A DNA stretch of 64,000 nucleotides from an uncultured Oscillibacter sp. (GTDB lineage: Bacteria; Bacillota; Clostridia; Oscillospirales; Oscillospiraceae). Under the pieces are notes generated by a model. The model saw only the letters and a list, made by a program, of their open reading frames with translations. It had not been told where the DNA came from and ran no database searches. The stretch's first letter is position 1. Each line of letters begins with the position of its first letter. Both the position numbers and the translations under genes were made by a program. The stretch is taken from NCBI GenBank assembly GCA_910578935.1, contig CAJTSM010000016.1:1-64000 (forward strand). The letters run 5' to 3'. This document shows, one piece after another, positions 51,867-60,250 of the stretch.

Positions 51867-53159
51867 ATGACCAATATTTTGATTATCAGCATCGCTTTTA
51901 TTGTATTGCTGCTCCTGGGCGTCCCTGTGGCGTTTTCCCTTGGCATTCCCTGCCTGGGCTACCTGCTGCTGTGCCCGGAGCTTCCCATCACAGTGGTTTC
52001 TCAGAATATTATGCGGCACATGCTCTCGTTTACCCTGATCTCCATGCCGGGATTTTTGTTTGTGGGACGCATGATGAATACCAGCGGCATTACGGACCGG
52101 CTGTTTAAATTTGCCATCGCCATGGTGGGCCGGTTCCGCGGCGGCTTGGCCATGGCAAACGCTTTGGCCAGCGCGATGTTTGCCGCCATGTCCGGCACTG
52201 CCGTGGGAGACGCCGGCGGTCTTGGCCTGGTGGAGATGAACATGATGAAAGAGGCGGGCTATGACGACGATGTTGCTGCCGGCATCACCGCCGCGTCCAG
52301 CATCCTGGGCCCGATTATTCCGCCTTCGGCGGCCATGGTTCTGCTGGCGGCGATCTGCGAGCTGCCGGTGACATATTTGTTTTACGGCGGCGTGATTCCC
52401 GGCGTCCTGCTCTGCGGCGCTATGCTCATCAACGTTGCCATACGGGCCCACTTTACGAAAAAGGGCAGGACCTGGCCCAGCACCAAGACCCCCTGGCGGC
52501 AGGCGCTGCGTACGATCCCGCAGGCGATTCCGGCGCTGTTTACCTTTGTCATCATTCTGGGTTCTATTCTGGGGGGCTTTTGTACCGCTACGGAGGCGGC
52601 GGTGGTGGCGGCCTGGTATTCCATCCTCTTGGGATTCTGCTATAAAAAAGCAACCTGGAAATCTATTTGGAAGACTTTGGAAGAGACGGTGGCGGCTTGC
52701 GGGGTCTTTATGCTGATCGTCTCTATTGCCACATTCCTGGCGTGGATTTTCACCAAGGAGAATTTGACCGGGTATCTCGCTTCGTTCCTCACCAAATTCT
52801 CCGCAGGCAGCCAGGTGCCCATGATGCTGATCTGCGTGGTAGTCTTCCTGATGATCGGCTGCTTTTTGGATACCAGCGCGGCGGTGCTGCTCCTGGCGCC
52901 CATTATTATTCCGGTGGTGAAATCCATTGGGATTGACCCGATTCATTTCGGCGTGGTCATGGTAATCGCCCTGATGATTGGGATTATTACGCCGCCCTTT
53001 GGCATTTGCCTGTTTGTGGTGTCGGAGGTGGGGAATCTGCCGGTCCGCAAGACAACGGCGGAGGCCGTCAAATATATTCCGGCGATGGTGCTGGTGATCA
53101 TTCTCTGCGTTGTGTTCCCGCAGCTGATCACCTGGCTGCCCAGCGTACTGCTGAATTGA
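51867..53159 (+). CDS. TRAP transporter large permease (DctM type)
   Basis: This is a 430-residue transport subunit with about eleven helices. DctM landmarks are PELPITVVSQNIMRHMLSF, MSGTAVGDAGGLGLVEM, AASSILGPIIPPSAAMVLLA (~140-165), the mid loop with CTATEAAVVAAWYS, and MIGIITPPFGICLFV in the last repeat. Na+-coupled import. It starts one base after the small permease stop with AAAAGGAGG inside the previous gene. A strong GC hairpin follows. Confidence 0.94.
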   Translation: MTNILIISIAFIVLLLLGVPVAFSLGIPCLGYLLLCPELPITVVSQNIMRHMLSFTLISMPGFLFVGRMMNTSGITDRLFKFAIAMVGRFRGGLAMANALASAMFAAMSGTAVGDAGGLGLVEMNMMKEAGYDDDVAAGITAASSILGPIIPPSAAMVLLAAICELPVTYLFYGGVIPGVLLCGAMLINVAIRAHFTKKGRTWPSTKTPWRQALRTIPQAIPALFTFVIILGSILGGFCTATEAAVVAAWYSILLGFCYKKATWKSIWKTLEETVAACGVFMLIVSIATFLAWIFTKENLTGYLASFLTKFSAGSQVPMMLICVVVFLMIGCFLDTSAAVLLLAPIIIPVVKSIGIDPIHFGVVMVIALMIGIITPPFGICLFVVSEVGNLPVRKTTAEAVKYIPAMVLVIILCVVFPQLITWLPSVLLN

Positions 53160-53179
53160 CGTCTTAGCCGTGCGGCAAT

Positions 53180-53220
53180 GCGGGGAGAGGGGCCTGCCGG
53201 TCCGGCAGGCCCCTCTCCGC
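53180..53220 (+). promoter_or_regulatory. Strong GC hairpin after the TRAP genes
   Basis: A ~19-bp GC-rich inverted repeat (GGAGAGGGGCCTGCCGG and complement, one-base loop) without a proper T run. It is probably an mRNA-processing or partial-termination element before the oxidoreductase gene. Confidence 0.6.
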
Positions 53221-53250
53221 GCTTTATGGGAAATCACAGGAGAGAATGCT

Positions 53251-55251
53251 ATGCTTAAAAGACATCAGCCGCTGTTTGAAGCGGTTAAAATAGGAAATTG
53301 CGAGATTAAAAACCGCTATGCCATGTCACCTATGGGGACCTTCGGAATGACGGAAAGCGATGGGGCCATGGGGGAGGCATGCATAGAGTATTATGTCCAG
53401 CGGGCCCGGGGCGGCGCTGGCCTGATTATCACCGGGATGTGCATTGTGGAAGACCGCTTTGAGAAAAACGCGCCCTCCGGCGTTCCGCTGTTTTCCGCCG
53501 CCGTCGATCATGAGAGGCTGAAAATCCGCATGAAGCGGCTCACAGACCGGGTACATGCATACGGCTGCAAGATATTTCTCCAGCTGTCCGCGGGGTTTGG
53601 CCGAGTGTCCCATATCGGGCTTTTTTGCGGCGGAGCGGTTGCGCCGTCGGAGGTTCCCAACCGCTTTCGGCCGGAGATTATGCATCGTGCCCTGACAACG
53701 GGGGAAATTCACACCTATGTAGAGAGCTTTGCCCGGGAGGCTGCTTTTGCGAAATCCGTGGGATTTGATGGAATTGAAGTACACGCCCTTCATGAGGGCT
53801 ATCTTCTGGATCAGTTCGCGACGGACCTTTTTAATAACCGGCAGGACGAATACGGCGGCAGTTTTGAAAACAAATACCGTTTCGCAGTGGAGGTGCTTCA
53901 GGCAGTCAAAGGCTCCTGCGGCAAGGCGTTTCCTGTAATGCTGCGTTATTCTCCCAAACACTGTATGAAGGCTGTGGGCCTGGGCGGCCTGCCTGGGGAG
54001 GAATATGCAGAGGCTGGACGGGACTTGCCGGAGGGACTGCGGGCCGCCGTTTACCTGGAGAAAGCGGGCTATGACGCCTTTGACGTGGACCTTGGGTGTT
54101 ACGACGCCCATTTCTGGAGCCACCCGCCGGTGTATTTTGACGACGGGATGTACCTTGACGCGGCTGCCGGGGTCAAGCGCCAGGTGCGTGTCCCGGTATT
54201 GGTTTCCGGCAGAATGGATGACCCGGATCAGGGGGCGGAGGCGATTGCCGCTGGAAAATGCGATATGACTGCCCTGGGCCGCCCGCTGCTGGCAGACCCC
54301 GAGCTGCCCAACAAGGTCCGCGCCGGACAGGCCGGGCGGGTCCGGGCCTGTATCAGCTGCAACTACGGTTGTTCGGTCCGGATCCGCACCGCCGGGACGA
54401 TTGGATGCGCGGTCAACGCGGAGTGCGCCAACGAGTGGCGCGGACCGGTTCTGCCGGCTTCCGTCAAGAAGAACGTGCTGGTTGTGGGAGGCGGGCCCGC
54501 CGGTATGGAATTCGCCCGGGTCAGCAGGCTGCGGGGACATGACGTGCTGCTTTTGGAACGGGAAGCCGCCCTTGGAGGGCAGTTGATTCCAGCCGGGAGA
54601 GCGCCCTTCAAGCACCATGACCGGCGGCTCGCCGCGTGGTTTGCGCAGGAGCTGAAGGCTCTCGGCGTGGTTGTCCGCCTGCGGACGGCCGCGACGCCGG
54701 AGATGATTTCGGAGTATCAGCCGGACTGCGCAGCGGTTGCCGTCGGGGCAAGTCCCGCCGCGCTGGAGATTCCCGGCGCAGATCTGCCCTATGTATATCC
54801 GGTGACCTCCGCTCTAATGAATGTGGAGGAGATTGGAAACCGAGTGGTAATTATCGGGGCCGGGCAGACCGGCGTTGAGCTGGGGATTTGGCTGTGCCGG
54901 CTTGGAAAGCAGGTGACAATCTTAAGCCGGAGCGGGAATTTCATGAAAGGCGCTTACCATAACGCCGCTGTGATGGCCCGGCGGATCTTGGAACAGTGCG
55001 GGGCGGAGCTGATCTTTAACGCCGTTGTAACGGAGATCCGGGAGGATGGCGTTCGGATGTCCCGGGGGGAAGAATGGCGGGACCTCCCCGCCGATACCGT
55101 AGTCAACGCGGCGGGATTTGTCCCGAACCGGGCGCTCTATGACGCGGTGAAAAACAGGGTTCCGGAAGTATACCTTCTAGGTGACGCGGCGGAGCCGCAA
55201 AACGTATACCATGCGGTTCATGCCGCTTATGAGACGGCCGGCAGGCTGTAA
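53251..55251 (+). CDS. NADH:flavin oxidoreductase / 2,4-dienoyl-CoA reductase family
   Basis: The protein has 666 residues. An old-yellow-enzyme TIM barrel with FMN occupies ~5-370; it carries HALHEGYLLDQFATDLFNNR (the site where OYE-like enzymes have H-G-Y-L..F) and DMTALGRPLLADPEL. A 4Fe-4S site follows (CISCNYGC and C 12 residues on, ~370-390). The FAD/NAD(P)H part has VVGGGPAGMEFARVSRLRG (~410) and VIIGAGQTGVELGIWLC (~535). Same architecture as bacterial dienoyl-CoA reductase, trimethylamine dehydrogenase and bile-acid/enoate reductases. Start 53251 has AGGAGAG upstream. In this cluster it probably reduces a C=C bond of the imported acid. Confidence 0.92.
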   Translation: MLKRHQPLFEAVKIGNCEIKNRYAMSPMGTFGMTESDGAMGEACIEYYVQRARGGAGLIITGMCIVEDRFEKNAPSGVPLFSAAVDHERLKIRMKRLTDRVHAYGCKIFLQLSAGFGRVSHIGLFCGGAVAPSEVPNRFRPEIMHRALTTGEIHTYVESFAREAAFAKSVGFDGIEVHALHEGYLLDQFATDLFNNRQDEYGGSFENKYRFAVEVLQAVKGSCGKAFPVMLRYSPKHCMKAVGLGGLPGEEYAEAGRDLPEGLRAAVYLEKAGYDAFDVDLGCYDAHFWSHPPVYFDDGMYLDAAAGVKRQVRVPVLVSGRMDDPDQGAEAIAAGKCDMTALGRPLLADPELPNKVRAGQAGRVRACISCNYGCSVRIRTAGTIGCAVNAECANEWRGPVLPASVKKNVLVVGGGPAGMEFARVSRLRGHDVLLLEREAALGGQLIPAGRAPFKHHDRRLAAWFAQELKALGVVVRLRTAATPEMISEYQPDCAAVAVGASPAALEIPGADLPYVYPVTSALMNVEEIGNRVVIIGAGQTGVELGIWLCRLGKQVTILSRSGNFMKGAYHNAAVMARRILEQCGAELIFNAVVTEIREDGVRMSRGEEWRDLPADTVVNAAGFVPNRALYDAVKNRVPEVYLLGDAAEPQNVYHAVHAAYETAGRL

Positions 55252-55275
55252 CGGCAGCGGGGGAGGAGGCGGGGT

Positions 55276-56631
55276 GTGAGGCGAATAAATCAAAAGATCC
55301 GGCGTTTCTGGGGAATTTCAGAAGTCGGATTCTCGGTAATGTCCATGATGGAAACGTCGTTCCTGCTCTATTTTCTTACGGATGTAGCAAAATATCCCTT
55401 GAATATTGCCGCGGTGATTACCGGTTTCTCTGCCGCCGCCGACGCGGCGTGTGCGGTTTTCGCCGGTATAGTGATAGACAAGGTGTCTTTCCGGGCGGGA
55501 AAATACCGCCCGTGGCTGCTCTGCTGCCCGCCGATGGTAATGCTGTCGTTTGTCTTTTGCTTTACCAGGATTGGGAACGACGTCTTGGCCGGAGGAATTG
55601 TGATTACCGCTTATATAATCAGTCATTTCTTCTGGACGGTTGCCTGGACCGCCAATCGAAATCTGATTTCCGTGCTTACGGATGATCCGGGAGAGAGCAG
55701 CTTTCTCTCCGCGCGGATTGCCGTTGGGACATCTGCGGGGAAAGTGGCCGGGGCCCTTTTAGTGCCGGACCTGGCGGCCGCGATTGGCGCGGTCCTGCCG
55801 GAAGGCGCTGTGTATCCGGTGGTGGCGGCGGTTGCGTGCTGTATATTTGCCGCAGGGTACTGGCTCCATTTCCTGATTACAAAGGGCTGTGATTCCGGTT
55901 TCGCTGGAAACCGGCGGACCGTGAAACGGAAAGAATGGTTTCCCGGCATGACCGGAAATTCCAATCTTATTGCAGTTGTGCTTCATGATGCGGTTCGTCT
56001 GGTTTCGTTCTATGGAATTGCGGCGTCTGTGACATATTATGCCAAGATTGTTTTGGAGGACCCGTCCGCCGTCACGGGCATGCTTTTGATGTTTTATACG
56101 GGAACTGCGGCGGGGGCCTGCTTTTCTCACAGGCTTTCCGGCAGGTATGGCGTTAAAAGGACCACCGCCCTCAGCTGTGCCGGCTGTGCCTTGCTGCACG
56201 GACTTTGCTATTTTTTTAAGCATATGATCCTGACGGATATGCTGCTGTTCTTGGCGCAGTTCAGCTTTGGAATTGCCTTTGGGCTTACCACAAAACTATA
56301 TCACATGTGCGGCATATATGGGGAGTGGAAGACGGGAAAAAACGCACAGGGAGTTGTCATGTCCCTCAGCTCGCTGTCCGTCAAGGTGGCGATTGCCGTT
56401 AGAGGTATTCTGATTACCGGAGTTCTTGGCTGGGTCCGGTATAACCCCGCAGAGATGGTAACCGTAGATGCTCGGAATGGCGTGCGGATATTGTTTTTTG
56501 TCGTTTTCAGCGCCGTTATGCTGATTTCCCTGCTTCCGCTGAGGTTTTTCCGCCTGGATGACGCGTCTGTTTTTGCAATGTCTTCCGACATTGCCGCACG
56601 GGAGTTGGCAGGAAAAGGCGGCGGAGTGTGA
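55276..56631 (+). CDS. GPH/MFS-family cation symporter
   Basis: This 451-residue, about 12-helix transporter is of the glycoside-pentoside-hexuronide (MelB-like) group: SEVGFSVMSMMETSFLLYFLTD near the start (given as SEVGFSVMSMM then ETSFLLYFLTD), GIVIDKVSFRAGKYRPWLL in the first cytoplasmic loop (the D-x(7)-G-x-YRPW motif of the family), and IYGEWKTGKNAQGVVMS late in the protein (MelB-like Y-G/K-T-G). GTG start at 55276 with GGGGGAGGAGG upstream. Last gene of the cluster. It may import a second substrate or export a product. Confidence 0.85.
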   Translation: MRRINQKIRRFWGISEVGFSVMSMMETSFLLYFLTDVAKYPLNIAAVITGFSAAADAACAVFAGIVIDKVSFRAGKYRPWLLCCPPMVMLSFVFCFTRIGNDVLAGGIVITAYIISHFFWTVAWTANRNLISVLTDDPGESSFLSARIAVGTSAGKVAGALLVPDLAAAIGAVLPEGAVYPVVAAVACCIFAAGYWLHFLITKGCDSGFAGNRRTVKRKEWFPGMTGNSNLIAVVLHDAVRLVSFYGIAASVTYYAKIVLEDPSAVTGMLLMFYTGTAAGACFSHRLSGRYGVKRTTALSCAGCALLHGLCYFFKHMILTDMLLFLAQFSFGIAFGLTTKLYHMCGIYGEWKTGKNAQGVVMSLSSLSVKVAIAVRGILITGVLGWVRYNPAEMVTVDARNGVRILFFVVFSAVMLISLLPLRFFRLDDASVFAMSSDIAARELAGKGGGV

Positions 56632-56712
56632 ATCCCAGGGGTTTGCTGTATGGGAAGGGGGGCTTGGTCGACCAGACGTATTTAATTTGCCTTGACCGGG
56701 CGAAGCAAAAAG

Positions 56713-56756
56713 AAAGAGGCCGGCGAGCTCTGAGAAAGGGCTTGCCGGCCTTTTTT
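56713..56756 (+). terminator. Terminator of the UGSC-like cluster
   Basis: AGGCCGGC / GCCGGCC with a ~19-base loop, followed by TTTTTT, 85 bases after the last stop. The rest of 56632-56998 has no gene, only a small hairpin (GTTTCCGG / CCGGAAAC near 56859-56879). Confidence 0.85.
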
Positions 56757-56998
56757 GAAATAGACGGATGATCTGGACTGGAATCCCCGCCTTCCCGGCC
56801 GGGAACCCAGCAGAGCCAGTCGCAGGCAAAAGCGAAAAAAATCCCACCAAGGCGCAGTTTCCGGCAAAACCGGAAACGGAACGATGGCGGGAATTGTTGA
56901 GCTGGAACGGTCGGACAATCCGGATGTTTTCTCAAAAGAATCGGAACAAAAGGAATCGAAAATATGAAAAGAAACGTACAGCTTTTACATATGCAGAT

Positions 56999-57310
56999 TT
57001 ATATCGTCCGGTCTAAAACGGTTACCTGCGTAATTACGTCTCTCAAGCGGTCGCCGCACACTAGATAGTCCAGCAATTCATCGGCGGTATCACACCATTT
57101 TTCGGTGGACACCGGATTATCTGCATAAACCTGCGAGATTACCATTTGGAGGGGAACGTTTGGCGCTTTGCGCAGCTTGGGCCAAATTCCAAACACGGCT
57201 CCCTTCCACTCGAACTCCACTTCTCCGCCGCTGTTTACGCACCATTTGAAATCGCTGATAGATTTAAAACGGTTGTCTTCAAGACTGTTCATACCTATGA
57301 TTTTACTCAT
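56999..57310 (-). CDS. Small conserved hypothetical protein, possible immunity protein
   Basis: The frame from ATG 57310 encodes 103 residues with the recognisable core SLEDNRFKSISDFKWCVNSG then GEVEFEWKGAVFGIWP, and the tail WCDTADELLDYLV, GDRLRDVITQVTVLDRTI. I recall similar small proteins following polymorphic-toxin-like or Rhs-type tails in Firmicutes, where they may be immunity proteins; this is weak recall. A purine-rich GGGGGAAAC lies 10 bases upstream. The same frame continues without a stop into the toxin-like tail, so a fused product is also possible. Confidence 0.45.
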   Translation of the reverse strand: MSKIIGMNSLEDNRFKSISDFKWCVNSGGEVEFEWKGAVFGIWPKLRKAPNVPLQMVISQVYADNPVSTEKWCDTADELLDYLVCGDRLRDVITQVTVLDRTI

Positions 57311-57591
57311 ATATTTGTTTCCCCCGAACCTTTTGAATTCCGGCGCTCCATCTGGATAATTCATCGGCGGTCCAAGTTTCGGAAAGCCATTCGACCAATC
57401 AATCATATGGTCGTGCGGATCGGTGTGATGCCCTGGGAATCCATGGTCTGTGTAATACCGCTCCGCAGTTGCCCTGCCATCATCACCAATACTTGTGTCA
57501 CGGCCGTATCCTCCGTGTTTTCCTGGCGCGTGGGAGGGAATTTTCTGACCAGGCTCGCCTGGGAATCGTTCATCTCCCGGTTTTGCGGGCT
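57311..57591 (-). pseudogene. C-terminal tail of a toxin-like or phage-like protein (5' end missing)
   Basis: In one minus-strand frame, open from just after a TGA, the translation reads FPGEPGQKIPSHAPGKHGGY, then GRDTSIGDDGRATAERYYTDHG, then HHTDPHDHMIDWSNGFPKLG, then PPMNYPDGAPEFKRF (successive segments). The YTDHG...PHDH pattern is typical of HNH-like or AHH-like C-terminal toxin domains of secreted polymorphic proteins. No start codon or upstream domain is present, so this is a severed 3' end. It joins the small downstream protein in frame. Confidence 0.45.
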
Positions 57592-57639
57592 GTCAAGAGC
57601 CTCCATGAGTACTGCCGCCGCCTTTTACAGATGGAACAT

Positions 57640-57940
57640 CTAAATACTGAAATCAGGCGACAATACCGCCCGATAACGGGATAACTTTTCAACATCATTG
57701 TCAGGATGTTTCCAGACACGCTCAGAACGATAATCGTAGAGAAAGAAGGGAACCATGCGGTCAAGGTGATTTTGATCCTCCAGATGGGTTTTATCAAATC
57801 CAATCAACAGAAGATCGTCAAAGTCGCCGGGTTTCTCCTGAAACTTTGGAATAATAGGGATTTGCAGTTTTCCTCTACCGGGGAATTGATTGCGGAGTAG
57901 AGATTGGACTGGTACGGTAGATGTAATTTTCTTCGGTCAT
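57640..57940 (-). pseudogene. DUF4417-family fragment
   Basis: An ATG at 57940 has a good AGGAGG site, but its frame stops after ~21 codons. Shifting one frame gives LLRNQFPGRGKLQIPIIPKF, then DFDDLLLIGFDKTHLEDQNH, then VPFFLYDYRSERVWKHPDND, then YRAVLSPDFSI, followed by a stop at 57640. This is the N-terminal third of DUF4417, a family common on plasmids, phages and integrative elements. The remainder is absent. It is a frameshifted, truncated remnant. Confidence 0.65.
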
Positions 57941-58049
57941 GTGGAACCTCCTATACGTTGTGAGGAGCAAGTCCTTCTATATGGAGACTCCGAAACAGAG
58001 AAAATTGTATTTTTCGTGCAGCAAAAATGACGAATCTTCCTAATCGGCA

Positions 58050-58192
58050 TTTTATGTTAAACAAGTCCGCCAGACGGAATTTTTCCCTCTGCCAACCGCC
58101 TTACCTCTTGAAGCCATTAGAACATATTTCGTCTAAATATTGATTTCCAGCATTCCGCTACCGACGAAGGTGAAACCATATGGTATTCTCAT
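58050..58192 (-). pseudogene. Recombinase-like fragment
   Basis: After AGGAGGG, an ATG at 58192 encodes MRIPYGFTFVGSGMLEINI and then a stop. The start resembles the (I)PYG(Y/F)...G.. .IN opening of small recombinase-domain proteins. A shifted frame further on gives SNGFKRLAEGKIPSGGL, which resembles the middle of the same proteins. Only ~45 residues remain. The call rests on short matches. Confidence 0.35.
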
Positions 58193-58216
58193 GTTTCATC
58201 CCTCCTAAAAATAAAA

Positions 58217-58259
58217 ATTCCTATGTTTTATCTCTGTGAGGGAGATAAAACATAGGAAT
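58217..58259 (-). terminator. Perfect inverted repeat before the recombinase-like fragment
   Basis: An 18-bp perfect stem (ATTCCTATGTTTTATCTC and complement) has a 7-base loop. On the minus strand it is followed by TTTTTATTTTTAGGAGGG and then the fragment's start codon. A terminator directly in front of a ribosome site suggests attenuation or a leftover element end. The interval 58260-58337 shows nothing else. Confidence 0.6.
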
Positions 58260-58337
58260 AAACGATAATTTGTTCGAAGCGAATTGCAATTTCCATAATA
58301 TGTGGACAGCTAATTTGTAAGTTCTGTCGAAGAAATA

Positions 58338-58375
58338 ACAAAAGTCGAGTATACGATGCTATACTCGACTTTTGT
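58338..58375 (-). terminator. Terminator of tRNA-Gln
   Basis: AAAAGTCGAGTAT and its complement ATACTCGACTTTT form a perfect 13-bp stem with an 8-base loop. It lies 7-8 bases past the tRNA-Gln 3' end on the minus strand. Confidence 0.85.
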
Positions 58376-58381
58376 CTAATT

Positions 58382-58455
58382 TGGCAGCGGGTGAAGGATT
58401 CGAACCCTCACATACAGAGTCAGAGTCTGCTGTGCTACCTTTACACAAACCCGCT
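58382..58455 (-). tRNA. tRNA-Gln(CTG)
   Basis: On the minus strand: acceptor AGCGGGT pairing with ACCCGCT, discriminator G and encoded CCA; D arm GTGTAAAGGTAGCAC; anticodon stem GCAGA/TCTGT with loop CTCTGAC (anticodon CTG); T arm with GGTTCGAATCC. Its 3' side faces the mobile-element remnants, so it is a plausible integration site. Confidence 0.9.
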
Positions 58456-58639
58456 GTGTCTCTGTGGAACAGCTATCATTATACTAAAAAACTCCATGTT
58501 GTCAAGGGGGTTTTCAGATTTTTTTCCAAATTTCTTTTTCGGGAAAAAATCCGGCCGTTTCCCCCTTCCTCAAAGCGGTGAAAATATGGTATAATCAAAA
58601 TAACAACCAGCAAAAGCCCCTACGGAAGGAGGTCCTCCC

Positions 58640-60250
58640 ATGATTAAACTTGAAGGCGTCCGTCTTTTCCCCGGCAGCGGGGAGGAGGAGATCCGAGCCC
58701 AGGCCGCGAAGCTGCTGCGCCTTCGCCCGGCGGACCTGCGGGACCTTCAAATCCTCCGCCGGAGTGTGGACGCCCGGGAAGATGTGGCCCTGACCTACAC
58801 TCTGGCGGTCAGTCTGGAAGACGAGCTTTCCGCCCTCCGCCGCTGCCGGAGCCGGAAAGTCAGCCGCCTGGAACCAGGACCGGTCTACCGCCTGCCGGAG
58901 CCGCTGCCTCCGCCGGAATGGCGGCCGGTAGTGGCCGGGGCGGGCCCGGCGGGACTCTTTGCGGCCCTGGTGCTGGCGGAGGCGGGCCAGCGGCCCATTC
59001 TTCTGGAGCGGGGCCGCTGTGTGGAAAAACGCCGGGCGGACGTGGAGCGTTTCTGGTCTTCGGGAGTCTTGGACCCGGAATCCAATGTCCAGTTCGGTGA
59101 AGGCGGCGCCGGAGCTTTTTCCGACGGGAAACTGAACACCGGCACGAAGGATATTCGCCACCGTTTCATCCTGGAGCGGCTGGTGTCCTGCGGAGCGCCG
59201 GCGGAGATCCTGATGGATGCCAAGCCCCATGTGGGAACAGACTACCTCCGCCGGGTTCTCCAAAACCTCCGCCGGGAGCTGGCCGCACTGGGGACGGAGC
59301 TTCGCTTTGAAACCCGCCTGGAAGAGCTTCGCATCGAGCATGGGAGGCTGACGGGCGCGGATGTATCCGGCCCTGCGGGGCGGGAAACGCTCCCCTGCCG
59401 GAGCCTGATCCTTTGTCCCGGACACTCCGCCCGGGATACCTTTGAAATGCTGCACAGGCTGGGCATACCGCTGGAGGCCAAACCCTTCGCCGTGGGACTG
59501 CGGATCGAGCACCGTCAGGCAGACTGTGACGCAGCTCAGTACCGCCAATATGCCGGCCATCCGGGGCTGCCCGCCTCTAGTTACAAGCTCTCCTGCCACC
59601 TGCCCGGCGGGAGGGGGGTGTTCTCCTTTTGCGTCTGTCCCGGCGGGGAGGTGGTGGCCGCCGCCTCAGAGGCGGAACGGGTGGTGACCAACGGCATGAG
59701 TGAATTTGCCCGGGACCGGGAGAACATCAACGGAGCCATCTTGGTAAACGTCACTCCGGAGGACTTTGGCGGAGACGGCTCCCCCCTGGCGGGGGTAGAG
59801 TTCCAAAGGCGGCTGGAAGAGGCGGCCTATGTCCTGGGGGGCGGAGGCTACCGGGCTCCAGCTCAGCGGGTAGAGGACTTTTTGGCCCGCCGTTCCTCCA
59901 CGGGACCGGGCCGGGTTCAGCCCAGTTACCGTCCCGGCGTGACCTGGACGGACCTTCACGCGTGCCTTCCTTCCTTTGTCTCAGAGGCGCTGGAGGAGGC
60001 CCTGCCGGTTCTGGGCCGGAAACTCCATGGTTATGACGCACCGGACGCGGTTCTCACCGCTGTGGAGAGCCGCAGCTCTTCCCCGGTCCGGGTTCTTCGG
60101 GGAACGGACGGACAGTCCTCCCTCCGGGGCCTCTACCCCTGCGGCGAGGGGGCGGGCTACGCCGGGGGAATTCTCTCCGCCGCCGCCGACGGCATGAGAT
60201 CCGCTGAGGCCCTGCTGGCCAATTTACGACAAGGAGACGAAGCGACATGA
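58640..60250 (+). CDS. FAD-dependent dehydrogenase, COG2509 family
   Basis: This 536-residue flavoprotein has an N-terminal small domain (1-85) that is typical of COG2509. The FAD motif VVAGAGPAGLFAALVLAEAG is at ~92-111, followed by LERGRCVEKRRADVERFW. Next are NVQFGEGGAGAFSDGKLNT (family hallmark), LILCPGHSARDTFEMLHRLG and the C-terminal GLYPCGEGAGYAGGILSAAADG with the second FAD contact. The family is widespread and uncharacterised; a geranylgeranyl-reductase-like fold is likely. RBS GGAAGGAGG. It overlaps the following dehydrogenase gene by 4 bases (ATGA). A candidate -10 TATAAT is at 58590-58595. Confidence 0.92.
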   Translation: MIKLEGVRLFPGSGEEEIRAQAAKLLRLRPADLRDLQILRRSVDAREDVALTYTLAVSLEDELSALRRCRSRKVSRLEPGPVYRLPEPLPPPEWRPVVAGAGPAGLFAALVLAEAGQRPILLERGRCVEKRRADVERFWSSGVLDPESNVQFGEGGAGAFSDGKLNTGTKDIRHRFILERLVSCGAPAEILMDAKPHVGTDYLRRVLQNLRRELAALGTELRFETRLEELRIEHGRLTGADVSGPAGRETLPCRSLILCPGHSARDTFEMLHRLGIPLEAKPFAVGLRIEHRQADCDAAQYRQYAGHPGLPASSYKLSCHLPGGRGVFSFCVCPGGEVVAAASEAERVVTNGMSEFARDRENINGAILVNVTPEDFGGDGSPLAGVEFQRRLEEAAYVLGGGGYRAPAQRVEDFLARRSSTGPGRVQPSYRPGVTWTDLHACLPSFVSEALEEALPVLGRKLHGYDAPDAVLTAVESRSSSPVRVLRGTDGQSSLRGLYPCGEGAGYAGGILSAAADGMRSAEALLANLRQGDEAT

